From assembly GCF_002964605.1 (NCBI RefSeq), contig NZ_PQDH01000006.1:62001-126000 (forward strand): DNA of 64,000 nucleotides, in the 5' to 3' direction. Position numbers and translations under genes: made by a program. The notes under the pieces were generated by a model that made no database searches, was not told the origin of the DNA, and saw nothing but the letters and a program-made list of their open reading frames with translations. Positions 16,858 to 26,354 of this stretch are shown here, piece by piece. Source of the DNA: Vallitalea okinawensis. GTDB lineage: Bacteria > Bacillota > Clostridia > Lachnospirales > PQDH01. Within the stretch, counting starts at the first letter, position 1. Every line of letters begins with the position of its first letter.

Positions 16858-17475
16858 TTATAAAACAACACTCTTCAAAATCTCTTTTTCCTGGCTCTTA
16901 GCCTTTGCTTCCAACTTCTCAACTTCTTTCGTCACTTGGGCAACATAAGCTTCGTCTTTAATAGAACCTAAGTTTATCTTAACATTGTATAAAGCTGATA
17001 ATACCGCTGTTCTTGCTAACATAGCTGCAACAGCACCGTCAGTAACAGCATTCTTATTACCTTTTTTTACTACAAATTCTGCTAAATCCATCACTTCATA
17101 AGCCTTTTTAGCAACTTCTAAGGGTACATTAGCTGCTTCTTTTGTTGCTTCTTGAATAGCTTCCCTACGTACTGCCTTTTCTTCATCTGTTTCTTTAGCC
17201 ATTTTAAAAGCCTTCATTACTTCATCAAAAGCCTTAGCATCACGATCAATATCCTCTAGAAGTGTTTCACGGAATTTCTTTGCTAATTTGGCCGCTACCT
17301 TCATCTCTTCTTCTACTTCAACATACTTCTTTTTACCTATTGTTAAATTAGCTACCATCTCTACTAAGGCTGCAGCTGTAGCTCCACTCTCTGCTGCAAT
17401 ACTTCCCCCACCTGGTACTGGATTATTGGAAGCTGTTTCATCAAGAAATTCTTTTACTGTCTTGTCTGCTAACAT
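16858..17475 (-). CDS. cyclodeaminase/cyclohydrolase family protein (formimino-THF cyclodeaminase)
   Basis: About 205 aa, helical FTCD_C/FchA family. It shows EFLDETASNNPVPGGGSIAA, the conserved phosphate/folate-binding PGGGS loop, and AVTDGAVAAMLARTAV. It converts 5-formimino-THF to 5,10-methenyl-THF plus ammonia, the last folate step of histidine breakdown. It is the last gene of the hut operon, 16 bp after hutI, consistent with that role. The start is the ATG of MLADKT downstream of GGAGG; an earlier ATG right after the ribosome site is out of frame. Confidence 0.9.
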   Translation of the reverse strand: MLADKTVKEFLDETASNNPVPGGGSIAAESGATAAALVEMVANLTIGKKKYVEVEEEMKVAAKLAKKFRETLLEDIDRDAKAFDEVMKAFKMAKETDEEKAVRREAIQEATKEAANVPLEVAKKAYEVMDLAEFVVKKGNKNAVTDGAVAAMLARTAVLSALYNVKINLGSIKDEAYVAQVTKEVEKLEAKAKSQEKEILKSVVL

Positions 17476-17491
17476 GGGACATTCTCCTCCT

Positions 17492-18742
17492 CTATTTTGT
17501 GTAAACAACTTTTCCTTCTTTAATGACTGTTTCCACCGTACTTACCCCTATATGATAAGGAATGAATTTATAGGATGGGAATTCATGAATAACAATATCC
17601 CCTTTTTTCCCTACATCTAAACTACCAATTTCATCTGCTCTATCAATAGCTGCTGCACTGTTAATGGTTAAGGCCGTAATAGTTTCTTCTGGCGTCATAC
17701 CCATGTAGATGGTTGCTAATGCTATGACCAAAGGTATTGATTCAGTGTGACAGCTACCTGGGTTATAATCCGTTGCTAAAGCAACAGCACATCCTTCGTC
17801 GATCATATACCTTGCTCTCGCATATACTTCTTTTAAGCTAAAAGCTGTGCAAGGTAACATGGTAGCTACCACGTTCTCTTCTGCCATTCTTTTAATACCT
17901 TCATCAGAAGCTTGCAGTAAATGATCTGCTGAGATAGCTCCTAATTCAGCTGCTAATTCAGCTCCACCTAAAGGAATGATTTCATCTGCATGAATTTTCA
18001 ACTTCAAACCCTTTTCTTTAGCGGCTGAAAGCATCTTTCTGGATTCCTCTATGGAGAAAACACCTTTTTCACAGAAAATATCACAGAATTCCGCTAAATC
18101 ATCCTCTATCACCTTAGGCAAAACTTCATCAATCATATAATCAATGAATTCACCTGAACGCCCTTTATATTCAGGAGGGATAGCGTGAGCTCCTAAGAAA
18201 GTGGTGGCGATATCAAGAGGGTGTTGCTTTTTCAATGCTTGCATTACTTCTAATTGTTTCAGCTCCGTATCAAGATCTAATCCATAGCCGCTTTTTCCCT
18301 CAACTGTGGTGACACCAAAACCCATCATGGAATCCATTCGTTTAAGTCCTACCTGAATCAGCTCATCTTTACTAGCCTCATTTGTCCCACGAACACTGTT
18401 GATGATACCTCCTCCACGCTTCATGATATCCATGTAGCTATCACCTCTTAAACGCCACGAATACTCTTCCTCACGATAACCACCAAAGACAAAATGGGTA
18501 TGAGGATCAACAAAACCCGGTAACACGGCCTTTCCTTTAGCATCAATAACATGATAATCCTCTTCATTGAATAGTTTTAAGAGATCATCAGTAGGTCCAA
18601 GGGCTTTAATGATGCCATCTTCAACAACTATGGCTCCATCCTGAATGATCTTTAGTTCATTCATTTCTAGACCTTTTTTAGCTTGAAAGCCACTGCAAGT
18701 AACTAATTCACTTGCATTTTTTATAATTAACTTGTTTTCCAT
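17492..18742 (-). CDS. hutI: imidazolonepropionase
   Basis: 416 aa amidohydrolase that opens 4-imidazolone-5-propionate to N-formimino-L-glutamate. Metal-site motifs: DPHTHFVFGG, KIHADEI, SADHL and ATDYNPGSC. The length is normal for HutI. The gene lies 7 bp after the formiminotransferase gene and 16 bp before the cyclodeaminase gene, inside the hut operon. GGAGTAG precedes the ATG. Confidence 0.96.
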   Translation of the reverse strand: MENKLIIKNASELVTCSGFQAKKGLEMNELKIIQDGAIVVEDGIIKALGPTDDLLKLFNEEDYHVIDAKGKAVLPGFVDPHTHFVFGGYREEEYSWRLRGDSYMDIMKRGGGIINSVRGTNEASKDELIQVGLKRMDSMMGFGVTTVEGKSGYGLDLDTELKQLEVMQALKKQHPLDIATTFLGAHAIPPEYKGRSGEFIDYMIDEVLPKVIEDDLAEFCDIFCEKGVFSIEESRKMLSAAKEKGLKLKIHADEIIPLGGAELAAELGAISADHLLQASDEGIKRMAEENVVATMLPCTAFSLKEVYARARYMIDEGCAVALATDYNPGSCHTESIPLVIALATIYMGMTPEETITALTINSAAAIDRADEIGSLDVGKKGDIVIHEFPSYKFIPYHIGVSTVETVIKEGKVVYTK

Positions 18743-18749
18743 ACTATCA

Positions 18750-19655
18750 CTACTCCATTAAATTTGTTTCGATGACTTTATCCATGGAGAAACCATAAAG
18801 ACCTAAGTAGTATGCTGCTGAATCAATAAGCGCTTCCATTGGCACCAATCCAACGACTTCACTACCTAATACATTGACACCATAACGTTTAGCTTCCATT
18901 TTCACTGTCTCAAATACACGATACATGGATGTTCTCGTATAATCTGTGATATTCATGGTTACTTGAGTGATACCTCTTTCTTCAATCTTAACTCCACCTG
19001 CTTTAATGAAGCGGAAACCGCCACCTGAATGACGAATACATTTCGCAATCTTGTTAGCAATTTCAACATTATCTGTATCTAAATCAATATTGTAAGCTAC
19101 CAATGGCATTCTCGCTCCTACAGCTGTTACACCAGCAGTTGGGTGAATTTTAGCTTCACCAAAATCTGGTGCCCACTCAGGGTCTTGTAGTTTTTCAGCC
19201 ATACCTTCAAATTGACCTTTTCTAATCTTCGCAAGGTTTTCACGAATAGGTTTACAAGCCGCTTTTTCATAAAGAAAAACAGGAATATTATAACGTTTAG
19301 AAATCTCTTCACCAACTTCATTAGCTAGTTCTACACATTCTTCTGTCGTCATATTTTTTATAGGTATAAATGGTACCACATCTGTAGCACCCATTCTTGA
19401 ATGTTGGCCTTCGTGTACATTTAAGTCAATAAGTTCTGTTGCTACACCAATAGCTTCGATAACTGCATTCTTAACCGCTTCAGGTTCACCCATAACCGTT
19501 ACAACTACACGATTATAATCTTTATCAGCTTCATAGTTCAGTAACTTAACGCCTTCTTTACCTCTTAGAGGTGTAACAATCTTCTCAATCTTATCTAAAT
19601 CTCTACCTTCACTAAAATTAGGTACACACTCTACAATCTTTCTTACCTCTGCCAT
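18750..19655 (-). CDS. ftcD: glutamate formimidoyltransferase
   Basis: 301 aa, the formiminotransferase domain alone. It starts EVRKIVECVPNFSEGRD and includes DLNVHEGQHSRMGATDVVPF with the catalytic His region. It moves the formimino group from formiminoglutamate to THF, giving glutamate. In animals this domain is fused to a cyclodeaminase. Here the second activity is a separate gene two positions downstream. GGAGGAGTT precedes the ATG. Confidence 0.95.
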   Translation of the reverse strand: MAEVRKIVECVPNFSEGRDLDKIEKIVTPLRGKEGVKLLNYEADKDYNRVVVTVMGEPEAVKNAVIEAIGVATELIDLNVHEGQHSRMGATDVVPFIPIKNMTTEECVELANEVGEEISKRYNIPVFLYEKAACKPIRENLAKIRKGQFEGMAEKLQDPEWAPDFGEAKIHPTAGVTAVGARMPLVAYNIDLDTDNVEIANKIAKCIRHSGGGFRFIKAGGVKIEERGITQVTMNITDYTRTSMYRVFETVKMEAKRYGVNVLGSEVVGLVPMEALIDSAAYYLGLYGFSMDKVIETNLME

Positions 19656-19688
19656 TTGTAACTCCTCCTTGATTATCTATAGGTTTAT

Positions 19689-21716
19689 TTAAAATTTTTC
19701 TTCTACCAGTTTCCTAACTAAATCATCTTTTGGAATATAAGGTAACGTGATGTGATCTTGCCCTTTCATTAATTCATTATACTCAACACAAGTAGACACG
19801 GCATTTTCATTACGCGCCCATGCTCTTCTTGCTACACCAGCCATAACATCCCATGGCATTGAGTTCTTAAGAATTTCATCCACACGTTTACTTCCATCGA
19901 GAACCATACCAAAACCACCATTGATGGCTTTACCAATACCAACTCCACCACCATTATGAAGGGCTACTAAACTCATACCTCTAGCGGCATTACCAGCGAA
20001 AATATGAGTAGCTGTATCAGCCATGATGTTACTTCCATCTTTAATATTGGATGTTTCTCTAAAGGGTGAATCCGTACCACCAGTATCATGATGATCACGA
20101 CCTAGCATAATAGGTCCAACCTCACCACGTCTAACCATTTCATTAAATTTCAGCGCTATACGTAAGCGACCTAAAGCATCTTGATATAAAATTCTTGCTT
20201 GTGTACCAACAACTAATTTATTTTTATCTGCATCCTTGATCCAAATATAATTGTCTCTATCTTGATAACGACGATCTGGATCGATACAGGACATAGCTGC
20301 TTTATCTGTCTTAAGTAGGTCATCGTGCTTACCACTTAAACAAACCCATCTAAATGGTCCATAACCAAAGTCAAAAAGTTGAGGTCCTAAGATATCTTCT
20401 ACATAAGAAGGCCAAATGAAACCATCTTTATCATTACGTCCATTTTTGGAGATTTCTTTTATTCCTGAATCATAGATAGCCTTCATAAAAGAATTACCAT
20501 AATCAAAGAAATAAGTGCCTTTCTTTGAAAGGGACATGATCACATTATAATGGGCTTTTAAAGTTTGATTGACTAACTCTTTAAACTTCTTCTTATCATT
20601 AGCTAATAATTCTGTACGCTCTTCAAAGGTTATTCCTTGTGGACAGTAACCACCATTGTAAACTTCGTGACAAGAAGTTTGGTCTGATAGTAAATCAATG
20701 TGAATATCTTTTTCATCTGCATATTCAAGTAAATCTACAATATTACCATGGAAAGCGATAGCACATGGTTTTTCCTTTTCCATGTATTCAGTGGCTACGC
20801 GAAAAGCTTCTTCTGCAGTTTTAGCTACCTCACTTACCCAACCTTGTTCATAGCGAGTTTGGATTCTTGAGTAGTCAACTTCCGCAATAATCCCTACACC
20901 ATTTGCTATTTCAACAGCTTTACCTTGAGCACCACTCATGCCACCAAGACCTGATGTAACAAAGAGTCTGCCTCTTAAATCACTATCTTCTGGTATGCCT
21001 AATTTTAAGCGGCCTGCGTTCAGAATGGTACTGTATGTACCATGTACAATCCCCTGAGGTCCAATGTACATCCAACCACCTGCAGTCATTTGACCATAGT
21101 TAGCTACACCTAACGCAGCTGCTCGATTAAAGTTTTCATAGTCATCGAACATACCTACCATTAATCCATTTGTAATCATTACACGAGGTGACCCAGGACT
21201 TGAATGAAATAATCCAAGTGGATGTCCTGATGCAATCACTAATGTTTGATCTGTAGTTAACTGTTCAAGGTATTTTTTAATTAAACAATATTGCATCCAG
21301 TTTTGACATACACGACCTGTTTCTCCATAAGTAACGAGTTCATAAGGATATAATGCAATATCAAAATCCAAGTTATTGTCAATCATGACTTGAAAAGCTT
21401 TCCCTTCAATACAGTACCCTTTATAGGCATCGATTGGTTGACCTTTTAGTTGACCTTTTGGACGAAAACGGTAGCCATATATACGTCCTTTAGTTAGTAA
21501 TTCTTCTAAAAATTCAGGAGCTAATTCTTCATGGTATTCTTCTGGAATATATCTCAAAGCATTCTTAAGTGCTAATTCTGTCTCGTCCTTCGTTAATGTA
21601 AACTCTCGCTTTGGAGCACGACGGCATCCTTCTTTAAACTCTGGGTATGCAGGTAAACCCTCCGGAAACTCAAGTTTAATGGACATACCTCCACCAATCT
21701 CTAGATTATTTAACAT
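19689..21716 (-). CDS. hutU: urocanate hydratase
   Basis: 675 aa, NAD-dependent lyase making imidazolonepropionate from urocanate. Conserved blocks: SGHPLGLFHSSPGSPR, TSGLGGMSGAQ, GRDHHDTGGTDSPFRET and ALHNGGGVGIGKA. It is about 120 residues longer than Bacillus or Pseudomonas HutU, matching the long form of Clostridia and Fusobacteria. I keep the first ATG (MLNNLEIGGG), which has AAGGGAG at 7 nt; the inner MSIK has its GGAGG only one base away. It lies 34 bp after hutH. Confidence 0.95.
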   Translation of the reverse strand: MLNNLEIGGGMSIKLEFPEGLPAYPEFKEGCRRAPKREFTLTKDETELALKNALRYIPEEYHEELAPEFLEELLTKGRIYGYRFRPKGQLKGQPIDAYKGYCIEGKAFQVMIDNNLDFDIALYPYELVTYGETGRVCQNWMQYCLIKKYLEQLTTDQTLVIASGHPLGLFHSSPGSPRVMITNGLMVGMFDDYENFNRAAALGVANYGQMTAGGWMYIGPQGIVHGTYSTILNAGRLKLGIPEDSDLRGRLFVTSGLGGMSGAQGKAVEIANGVGIIAEVDYSRIQTRYEQGWVSEVAKTAEEAFRVATEYMEKEKPCAIAFHGNIVDLLEYADEKDIHIDLLSDQTSCHEVYNGGYCPQGITFEERTELLANDKKKFKELVNQTLKAHYNVIMSLSKKGTYFFDYGNSFMKAIYDSGIKEISKNGRNDKDGFIWPSYVEDILGPQLFDFGYGPFRWVCLSGKHDDLLKTDKAAMSCIDPDRRYQDRDNYIWIKDADKNKLVVGTQARILYQDALGRLRIALKFNEMVRRGEVGPIMLGRDHHDTGGTDSPFRETSNIKDGSNIMADTATHIFAGNAARGMSLVALHNGGGVGIGKAINGGFGMVLDGSKRVDEILKNSMPWDVMAGVARRAWARNENAVSTCVEYNELMKGQDHITLPYIPKDDLVRKLVEEKF

Positions 21717-21750
21717 ATCAACACTCCCTTAAATTAAATGAGGTTATTTA

Positions 21751-23283
21751 TTATACTAATTCACCAATCTTCTCTTCTACTGCTTTGACGATTGTATTCT
21801 GATCAACAAGCTCTGCGCATTTATTGATATCCACATACATGATTCTGTCTTCTTCTAGTTTAGCAACTTCTTGTCGTACTAATTCATAGGCAACCTTAGT
21901 TCCTTCTCCTAAATTAGTTGGATCACTAAATTCAAGAGCTTGAGCTGATGCCATTAACTCGATAGCTATTACCCTTGAAGTATTATAAAGTATATCTTTA
22001 GCTTTTCTTGCAGCAATAGTACCCATACTTACATGATCCTCTTGATTCGCAGAGGAGGGTATAGAATCAACACTGGCTGGATGAGCGAGTACTTTATTTT
22101 CGGATACTAAAGATGCTGCTGAGTATTGAGCAATCATAAAGCCGGAGTTTAGTCCACCTTTTTCTGTTAAGAAAGCTGGCAAACCACTGAGTGCCGGATT
22201 AACAAGTCGTTCGATGCGTCTTTCACAAGAGTTAGCTAACTCAGCAATGGCTATGCCTAGGAAATCAAATGCTAGCGCCATTGGCTGACCGTGGAAGTTA
22301 CCACCAGAGATGACCTGATCATCATCACTAAAAATAAGGGGATTATCTGTTACTGCATTGATTTCAATACTTACTTTATCACGTACATAGTTAATGGCAT
22401 CTTTACTGGCACCATGTATCTGTGGTAAACATCTTAATGTATAAGCATCTTGAACACGTATATCACCTTGATGTGTTGTTAAGTGGCTACCTTCCAAGAT
22501 TTGAAGAAGGTTCTTGGCACAATTGATTTGCCCAACATGACCTCTAGCTTCATGAACCTTATGATCTAATGCGTCAGTAATACCATTGAGAGCTTCAAAT
22601 GAAAGAGCTGATGAAATATCAGCAAGTTTAGCTAGGTTAATGGCATCATAGGTTGTTAATGCACCTACTGCCGTTAATACTTGAGTACCATTAATAAGGG
22701 CTAGACCTTCTTTAGCCATTAATTCAATGGTCTGAATACCAGCTTTCTCCATAGCCTCTTTACCAGACATAAGCTGTCCTTCATAATAAGCTTCACCTTC
22801 TCCAAACATAACAAGTACCATATGTGATAGAGGAGCTAAGTCACCACTAGCACCTAATGATCCTTTTTCAGGAATAGCTGGATGCACACCTTTGTTTAAC
22901 ATACTAATCAAGGTTTTTAATGTCTCTAAGCGAATACCTGAATTACCCTTAGCTAAGGTATTTGCTCGTAATAACATGACAGCTCTAACAACCTCTTCCC
23001 CAAAATGTTGCCCCACTCCACATGCATGACTCTTGATTAAGCTCACCTGTAATTGTTTTACTTCATCTTTGGAGATGACCACGTTAGCGAACTTACCAAA
23101 ACCTGTAGTAATACCATATACAACTCGTTCTTCTTCAACTATTTTGTCTACATATTCTCTTGCTTTGTTAACCTTTTGAATGGCTTCATCCGTTAAATCT
23201 ACTTGAATACCATTACGAGCAACCTTGATGACATCTTCTAAGGTTAAGCTGTTCCCATCCATATAAATTGTTTTCAAGTTCAT
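21751..23283 (-). CDS. hutH: histidine ammonia-lyase
   Basis: 510 aa, first enzyme of histidine degradation, producing urocanate and ammonia. The MIO prosthetic group forms from ASG in GSLGASGDLAPLSH. The active-site Tyr lies near GITTGFGKF, and SSANQEDHVSMG is also conserved. It is the first gene of the hut operon, with ACGAGGTG before the ATG. A 325-bp divergent spacer upstream contains a MerR-type operator. Confidence 0.97.
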   Translation of the reverse strand: MNLKTIYMDGNSLTLEDVIKVARNGIQVDLTDEAIQKVNKAREYVDKIVEEERVVYGITTGFGKFANVVISKDEVKQLQVSLIKSHACGVGQHFGEEVVRAVMLLRANTLAKGNSGIRLETLKTLISMLNKGVHPAIPEKGSLGASGDLAPLSHMVLVMFGEGEAYYEGQLMSGKEAMEKAGIQTIELMAKEGLALINGTQVLTAVGALTTYDAINLAKLADISSALSFEALNGITDALDHKVHEARGHVGQINCAKNLLQILEGSHLTTHQGDIRVQDAYTLRCLPQIHGASKDAINYVRDKVSIEINAVTDNPLIFSDDDQVISGGNFHGQPMALAFDFLGIAIAELANSCERRIERLVNPALSGLPAFLTEKGGLNSGFMIAQYSAASLVSENKVLAHPASVDSIPSSANQEDHVSMGTIAARKAKDILYNTSRVIAIELMASAQALEFSDPTNLGEGTKVAYELVRQEVAKLEEDRIMYVDINKCAELVDQNTIVKAVEEKIGELV

Positions 23284-23608
23284 ACACCTCGTATTTAAAA
23301 TTTTAGTTTTTTTAGTTACTTTATCTTGTTAAATTGTCACAACATTAATTATTCTCTTATTATACACAATAGAGTGTAATTAATATCAATGGGTAATTTA
23401 TCATGTTGGTTATAAAAACCTTAAGTGCACTTCAGGTTTTAGATGTACTTTTGCACAGTATCTGATATAATAATGATAGAAACCTCATATACTTTTGGTA
23501 CTTATACAACAAATACAGTAAATTTCTATAATTGATTCGATAGATATTAATACATAAAATCCAGTAACATAGGATTAAAGATTTTTGTTAAATGTGGAGG
23601 TGGATTAT
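23284..23608. other. divergent hut control region
   Basis: 325 bp between hutH (minus) and the MerR regulator (plus). It holds the MerR-type palindrome at 23417-23438. An imperfect inverted repeat (TTATACAC/GTGTAATTAA) lies nearer hutH. There is no ORF, HutP-binding-like array or terminator that I can support. Confidence 0.5.
23411..23438 (-). promoter_or_regulatory. MerR-type operator/promoter for hut operon
   Basis: A 22-bp palindrome (23417-23438) with arms AACCTTAAGTG and CACTTCAGGTT, one mismatched pair. It has the ACCTnAAGTnnACTTnAGGT form of SoxR-like MerR operators. On the minus strand a -35 position overlapping its left arm (AAAACC) and a TATAAC -10 (23411-23416) are 20 bp apart. 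That is the stretched spacer typical of MerR-activated promoters, pointing towards hutH. Confidence 0.65.
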
Positions 23609-24847
23609 TTGAAAATAGGGCAACTATCAAAAACATACACCATTTCGGTGGATAACATCCGTTACTATATTAATTTAGGATTATTAGTACCCGAAAAAAA
23701 GAATACACAATATATCTTCAATGATAAAGATGAAGAGGATCTCCAGGTTATACTTCATCTAAAAAAGCTTCGTTTTACACTTAAAGAGATCCATCAGATT
23801 CTGTCTATCAGAAGAGTATCTAACTTAGTAGATCCAAAAGATATACATGATCTTATCCACCTATATGAGGACAAAAAGGAACAAATACTAACTGAAAAAA
23901 GTGTTTTAGAACGAATTATTAACGATATTGATGAAGATATCCATTCTCTATCTATGATTCATACCAGTAAAGAAGCTAACAAAACCGGTGTACCACTTCA
24001 GAGTTTATCCTACCTCTGTTGTCCTACTTGCATGGTCCCATTAAAGTTTAAGAATGTAGAGATGAACCATCAATATATTTTTGAAGGTGATCTCTTTTGT
24101 GATTGTGGCTACAGTGCAACCATTCAAGATGGTATCGTATTAACACAAAATAAGAACACGAGCCTTTACGATCAGCCTGACTTGGAAAGAGAGTTTTACC
24201 TGGATATCCCCCCTTCATTGGTCAGCCTATTTCAAAAATCCTACAACTGGATGATGGATAAATTTGATATGACCACTATGAAAAATAAAGTTATTTTAGA
24301 GACACATATCAATGCCTATTTCTTTATGCATAAGCACATCATGGACATGGATAAAGATGCTTTATATATTGTTATAGATAAATTCCCCGAGATGATATCC
24401 ATGTATAAGAAGCGGATTGAGTACTTAAACTTGGACTTAAACATTCTCTACATCGCTGATAACAGTGTACAGTACCCAATTAAAGAGCATAGCATTGACT
24501 TATTCATCGATTATTTCAGTACGAATGAACATTGCTTTTATAATAATACTTATTTAGTGCCATCCATCAGACGCTATTTTCATAACCATACTGAAGTCAT
24601 TGGTACTTACTTTTATTTTGACCCTTTTTCTAAATCCATAACCAACCTTTGCGATAAGTACCCTGAAGCATACGTGAATAACTTTAATAAAGAGTATTTT
24701 AAGGGTTCAACTGAAGATGCTGGGTTTCATATTCAGGATTATAATGAAATTGGGTTTATTACGAAATCTGGTGATAACCGTGCTTTTAGTTTTCATGAGG
24801 ACGGGGAGAGGATGCATATGTTCTCTTATCATAGTGTGAAGAAATAG
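23609..24847 (+). CDS. MerR family regulator fused to zinc-ribbon and degenerate methyltransferase-like domain
   Basis: About 412 aa. An N-terminal MerR winged helix (KIGQLSKTYTISVDNIRYY, then KLRFTLKEIHQIL) is followed by a coiled linker (residues about 70-120). Then comes a Trm112-like zinc ribbon with CCPTC and FCDCG. The rest looks like a class I methyltransferase fold, but where a GxGxG strand is expected it reads VILETHINAYFFM, so SAM binding is doubtful. The start is a TTG (KIGQLS) placed correctly after GGAGGTGG; the longer ORF begins upstream of that site. It is divergent from the hut operon with a MerR operator between, so probable hut regulator (inference). Confidence 0.8.
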   Translation: MKIGQLSKTYTISVDNIRYYINLGLLVPEKKNTQYIFNDKDEEDLQVILHLKKLRFTLKEIHQILSIRRVSNLVDPKDIHDLIHLYEDKKEQILTEKSVLERIINDIDEDIHSLSMIHTSKEANKTGVPLQSLSYLCCPTCMVPLKFKNVEMNHQYIFEGDLFCDCGYSATIQDGIVLTQNKNTSLYDQPDLEREFYLDIPPSLVSLFQKSYNWMMDKFDMTTMKNKVILETHINAYFFMHKHIMDMDKDALYIVIDKFPEMISMYKKRIEYLNLDLNILYIADNSVQYPIKEHSIDLFIDYFSTNEHCFYNNTYLVPSIRRYFHNHTEVIGTYFYFDPFSKSITNLCDKYPEAYVNNFNKEYFKGSTEDAGFHIQDYNEIGFITKSGDNRAFSFHEDGERMHMFSYHSVKK

Positions 24848-24877
24848 CAAAATATAGGATTAAGCATACAAAGGACT

Positions 24878-24930
24878 CTACCCAAATGTACAGGGAATTA
24901 TACAGAGGATTTTATATATGGGTAGTTTTT
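24878..24930 (+). terminator. possible terminator of the MerR gene
   Basis: CTACCC pairs with GGGTAG over a loop of about 36 nt, followed by TTTTT. The long loop makes it a weak call. Confidence 0.35.
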
Positions 24931-24971
24931 ACTTGGATCATCTTCTTTTCAGGTAGTTAAATGGCGAAATT

Positions 24972-24999
24972 AATGGTGTAGATTTGCATCTACACCATT
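24972..24999. terminator. terminator hairpin after FAD oxidoreductase gene
   Basis: AATGGTGTAGAT and ATCTACACCATT form a perfect 12-bp stem with a 4-nt loop. It lies 12 bp after the minus-strand stop codon, with a TTAATTT tail. Confidence 0.75.
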
Positions 25000-25011
25000 C
25001 TTGGGTAGCAA

Positions 25012-26331
25012 TTATAATCGGCTACCCTTTTCAATCATGAACTTACGTACTTTTTGAACATTAACTTCTCTTGGAGTAATTTTATTCTTAACACAAAGAT
25101 GTGCTGCGTATCCTGCTGCAAAACCTTCCTCGAAACACTGTGCTACAACTCTTGCAGATGCCAATGCTTCATGCTCAGCAGATATACAACGTCCAACGAC
25201 TAAGAGATTATCAACCTTTTTAGGAAGCATCACTTCGAAAGGTATTTCATAATAATCATCATCTAAATTCACTACTTTTACACCAGCGCTACCACCATGA
25301 ACTTCAATTGGCCACGCACTTCTTGCAATAGCTGTATCAAACTTCTTAGCGTTAACCACATCATCATTTAATAATGTATAATCACATTCAATGGATCTAC
25401 CCTGCCTGATACCAATTTGTGCTGCTGTATCAATGACATAAGCATCTTCAAACCCTTCTACATAATCCTTAACAAATCTTTCATACTCTCTTATTTGTAC
25501 TCTACCATTGAACTCAGCATAAGTAAGATCCTCAGTTACAGTTGGGTATAGAACTCTACCGTCTCCAGCAATTATGGCTGTACAATTCATAATTGCTTGA
25601 TTGCCTAGTGGTGCTGGAAATATAAAAGGATGTTTTCTAGGTAAGTTATACTTTCCTGTCTTATCAGCTTCCTCCACCAGTTCCCAAACTTTTTCTAAGG
25701 ATAAATTTCTTGCCTTTGCCCAATTCACATTAGCCAAACGAAATACCATGGTCATGGCTTGAACCACACCTTCTTTTCCGTAAACGAAAGGCGCTCCCGC
25801 TCTAGCAGCCAAGTCACCATCACCAGAAGCATCGATAAAATAGTCTGCCAATATGGCTGATCTACCGTCTTTGTTTTCAATAATGACACCTTTTATTTTG
25901 TTATTTTCCATAATGGGACTAACAAATAAGGTATGGAATAATACCTTAGCTCCTGAGTTCTTTATTAATTGATCAGCAACTTCTTTCCACATTAACGGAT
26001 CATGGGGTGATAATGCTGTATGACCAAAAGGAACTTTATCTAGAATGCCACCTTTCTCTCTCAATAAATCGGCAAACTTACCTGCAAATCCATATACAAT
26101 TTGCTCAAGCTCATTATTTTCAGAAGAAGAATATAATCCCCCTATAGTTCCTGAATAACCCGCCACATTTGAACCGCCAAAAAAACCATTTTTTTCAATA
26201 ATAATTGTGTCTATACCCAATTCTGAAGCAGTTGTGGCTGCTGCTACGCCGGCTGGTCCGCCTCCAACAATGACAAGATCAACTTGTTTTATAACTGGAA
26301 CATCTTTTAAGTATTCTTTAATATAATCCAT
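25012..26331 (-). CDS. FAD-dependent oxidoreductase (FAD_oxidored family)
   Basis: About 439 aa. The N-terminal dinucleotide fold VDLVIVGGGPAGVAAATTA is followed by GGSNVAGYSGTIGG, DASGDGDLAARAGAP and a C-terminal VGRCISAEHEALASARV, typical of the PF12831-type FAD_oxidored family. It is cytoplasmic. It is the last gene of the enolase/BCCT cluster, 23 bp after the second enolase-superfamily gene. It probably oxidises or desaturates the transported compound or its epimer (inference). Of two adjacent ATGs I prefer the second, 6 nt from GGGAGG. Confidence 0.85.
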   Translation of the reverse strand: MDYIKEYLKDVPVIKQVDLVIVGGGPAGVAAATTASELGIDTIIIEKNGFFGGSNVAGYSGTIGGLYSSSENNELEQIVYGFAGKFADLLREKGGILDKVPFGHTALSPHDPLMWKEVADQLIKNSGAKVLFHTLFVSPIMENNKIKGVIIENKDGRSAILADYFIDASGDGDLAARAGAPFVYGKEGVVQAMTMVFRLANVNWAKARNLSLEKVWELVEEADKTGKYNLPRKHPFIFPAPLGNQAIMNCTAIIAGDGRVLYPTVTEDLTYAEFNGRVQIREYERFVKDYVEGFEDAYVIDTAAQIGIRQGRSIECDYTLLNDDVVNAKKFDTAIARSAWPIEVHGGSAGVKVVNLDDDYYEIPFEVMLPKKVDNLLVVGRCISAEHEALASARVVAQCFEEGFAAGYAAHLCVKNKITPREVNVQKVRKFMIEKGSRL

Positions 26332-26354
26332 CATTGCCCTCCCTAAACTATCTA

